A DNA stretch of 64,000 nt from contig PKTR01000002.1 of NCBI GenBank assembly GCA_002869065.1, forward strand, positions 434,001-498,000. Reading direction: 5' to 3'. The notes beneath the pieces were generated by a model. The model saw nothing but the letters and a program-made list of their open reading frames with translations, was not told where the DNA came from and searched no databases. Position numbers and translations under genes: made by a program. The stretch comes from Hyphomicrobiales bacterium. Its GTDB lineage: Bacteria; Pseudomonadota; Alphaproteobacteria; Rhizobiales; Rhodobiaceae. Below, in pieces: positions 63,701-64,000 of the stretch. Each line of letters starts with the position of its first letter. Position 1 is the stretch's first letter.

Positions 63701-64000
63701 GACATCTGTCACGGCACCGCGAAGTTGGTCGGTCATATATCGCAGCGTGGCGTCATAGTGGACGTTCTGCTCGTAGCGGCTGAAATTGAGCTGCTCGGCG
63801 ACCATACCCATCGAGAAGAACATGCACTGCGCGCTGTGCTGACGGTGCCGGCTCTCAAGGATATTCTGGCCGTTGCGCGGCTGAACGATCCAGTGCGGCA
63901 CGCGCTGCAGATAGCCGGCGTCAAGATCGGCGAAGCTGTTGAAGCGTAGCGAGTCCGCCGCTGCGGGTCCCGTCGAAATCAGCAGGCTCGCGAGCACAAT
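60788..64000 (-). CDS. large secreted protein: possible papain/C39-like domain plus two sets of Cys-rich tandem repeats (5' end outside window)
   Basis: At least 1069 residues; the frame is still open at the window edge, where a hydrophobic run (LASLLISTGPAAA|D) looks like the end of a signal peptide. Numbering from the GTG at 63997: Cys58 (SAQCMFF), His252 (SRGGQHFMPIIGYAD) and Asn275 (IIVSNTH) have the order and setting of a papain/C39-like triad. A long middle part with beta-rich, Cys-containing sequence follows. Then come five 24-residue repeats (CPAGTVVDEQTGECVA core) and four 51-residue repeats with eight Cys each (core GNRCVCDGGRIAKP, FFCGCRDGQRWD). Function unknown; the repeats suggest a disulfide-rich extracellular stalk or binding region. 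Confidence 0.7.
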   Translation of the reverse strand: MVLASLLISTGPAAADSLRFNSFADLDAGYLQRVPHWIVQPRNGQNILESRHRQHSAQCMFFSMGMVAEQLNFSRYEQNVHYDATLRYMTDQLRGAVTDVGYFGSSEHLAAEYEAYRSREGAVDQSAADGVFFGNLFNQSTATATCDGYFQDGVANTPIPRYGQCSPPSNQFETWLNASRGGCGNVAGVGNTCIWTARLGMYGYMNRRTVVGCNDARPFSVETENDVTVARMIIKGFIDNNIPLIMVSRGGQHFMPIIGYADVGNDDLPRAIIVSNTHLTRNSNFKMQCSGKTGDPQEQLPTISGPRPKFWVYEDLDEIETWTDWGLSNGTSACDGPSPPTTAAELTELSRRQTAFLGNVRALIVWNQHLNGGCEPGGWARQLDQRIDAAVGPEGAIDPANVRRLCPMPTTIAPSCEKPFFGVRVECLVGGRAVRTLHTSVEDLFITEPRPTACDAINVFYADGGSATVTGAELQNFAYDPVTGYWRNDPATLRSAGTIDARAPVNGYSGRQSVAHWRTGDLGASYDLVETRRFRSRIKLDFDDATTRYIEIAPPNTYGIQIRCERSADPRHRVYELDPDRQFFENRTFVVEPENTACDNIALDARLGYGRRVTQARITRYGRNATTKEWEEFQSWDADQNSLRIPPGHPAIAFSGEGRLFEWTTSWPENFLFVARDREGVHDQRKVRFTLALFDGSERIIEIVPTGDPRIVTISTRIRRGGSPPQFEAVSENIDDAAEEAAQPDQAVEDCPAGTIIDENTGDCVAAPAEVEEECPAGTVVDEQTGECVAGSAEPEEECPAGTVVDEQTGACVAEPVASDEECPAGTVIDEQTGECVAEPAQSQEECPPGTVVDERTGECVAEPSQQITCVGGTVRNGQCLCTGGRVARRDPDRQSAYFCSCPGTQRWDPRKRQCVATITCRFGKVAGNRCVCDGGRIAKPVPGKRDAFFCGCRDGQRWDKAKRQCVAEISCRFGKVVGNRCVCDGGRIAKPIRGKRNAFFCGCRDGQVWDKVKRQCIVEISCRFGKVVGNRCVCDGGRIAKPVPKQRNAFFCGCPKGLKWNRVARKCIK
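60791..61393. repeat. four tandem 153-bp units coding for Cys-rich modules
   Basis: Units at 60791-60934 (short last one), 60935-61087, 61088-61240 and 61241-61393 encode 51-residue modules with the Cys pattern C-x9/10-CxC-x17-CxC-x12/14-C. The three C-terminal units are close in DNA as well as protein; the fourth (N-terminal) is diverged. Confidence 0.9.
61394..61753. repeat. five tandem 72-bp units coding for a CPAGTVVDEQTGECV module
   Basis: The codon for the first Cys recurs at exactly 72-bp steps (61460, 61532, 61604, 61676, 61748). The 15-16 residue core is highly conserved and the eight-residue acidic linker varies. Confidence 0.92.

Noticed and set aside
62081-63949. 622-codon plus-strand frame opposite the large secreted protein
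   Set aside because: The minus-strand frame has a signal-peptide-like start, Cys-rich repeats in phase and a longer reading frame; the plus-strand frame has a shadow-type composition.

Overview
The window is GC-rich DNA typical of an alphaproteobacterium. It looks like a member of the Hyphomicrobiales (Rhizobiales): it has a rhizobial-type glycerol ABC transporter (GlpSTPQUV), the aerobic (early-methylation CobG/CobF) cobalamin pathway, a PhyR-NepR-EcfG general stress response core, HWE-family histidine kinases, and intergenic AGAGC.../...GCTCTAG palindromic repeats. Genus cannot be told from what is visible.

Layout. 0-3.4 kb: the end of a DsbB-like gene, a 61-bp tandem repeat, a small zincin-type metallopeptidase, a GNAT acetyltransferase, a secreted basic protein, the RNA 2',3'-cyclic phosphodiesterase ThpR and a DUF302 protein. 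3.7-14.7 kb: glycerol use, comprising a three-subunit glycerol-3-phosphate dehydrogenase (order glpC-glpA-glpB) and the transporter genes glpV, glpS, a 17-codon ORF, glpT, glpP, glpQ and glpU. No glycerol kinase or GlpR gene is in the window. 14.7-22.8 kb: a DUF2336 protein; the conserved cluster circularly permuted ATP-grasp / alpha-E / transglutaminase / Anbu proteasome-like peptidase; an agmatinase-family ureohydrolase; and an LrgA/LrgB pair.

22.8-44.4 kb: cobalamin. A long leftward operon (DUF1636-cobW-cobN-cobG-cobH-cobI-cobJ ... cobL-cobE-cobM-cobB-cobF) follows a cobalamin riboswitch at about 36.1 kb. cobK lies inside it on the opposite strand. cobO-cobQ run rightward from the same intergenic region. 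A second cobalamin riboswitch at about 44.35 kb precedes a leftward set: a K-M-L-Q-O type ECF metal transporter (predicted cobalt), then cbiB and the threonine-phosphate decarboxylase cobC. Together these cover cobalt import and nearly all steps from precorrin-2 to adenosylcobinamide-phosphate. cobA, cobS/T, bluB and the lower-ligand genes cobU/V/P lie elsewhere or are absent.

44.7-58.1 kb: general stress response. phyR faces nepR-ecfG, surrounded by two HWE kinases, a degenerate receiver, a Crp/Fnr regulator and small stress or membrane proteins (CsbD, DUF1328, DUF883, PRC-barrel, AI-2E-type permease, DUF992). By eye, nine sites in this segment match the EcfG promoter form GGAAC-N16/17-CGTT exactly, each pointing at a gene, so it looks like a compact local regulon.

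58.5-64 kb: a 46-nt 3' half of a tRNA-Phe gene (minus strand) marks a probable integration site. To its right lie three leftward genes for secreted proteins of unknown function. The largest, cut by the window end, joins a possible papain/C39-like cysteine-peptidase domain to five 24-residue and four 51-residue cysteine-rich tandem repeats. This is the best candidate here for something undescribed.
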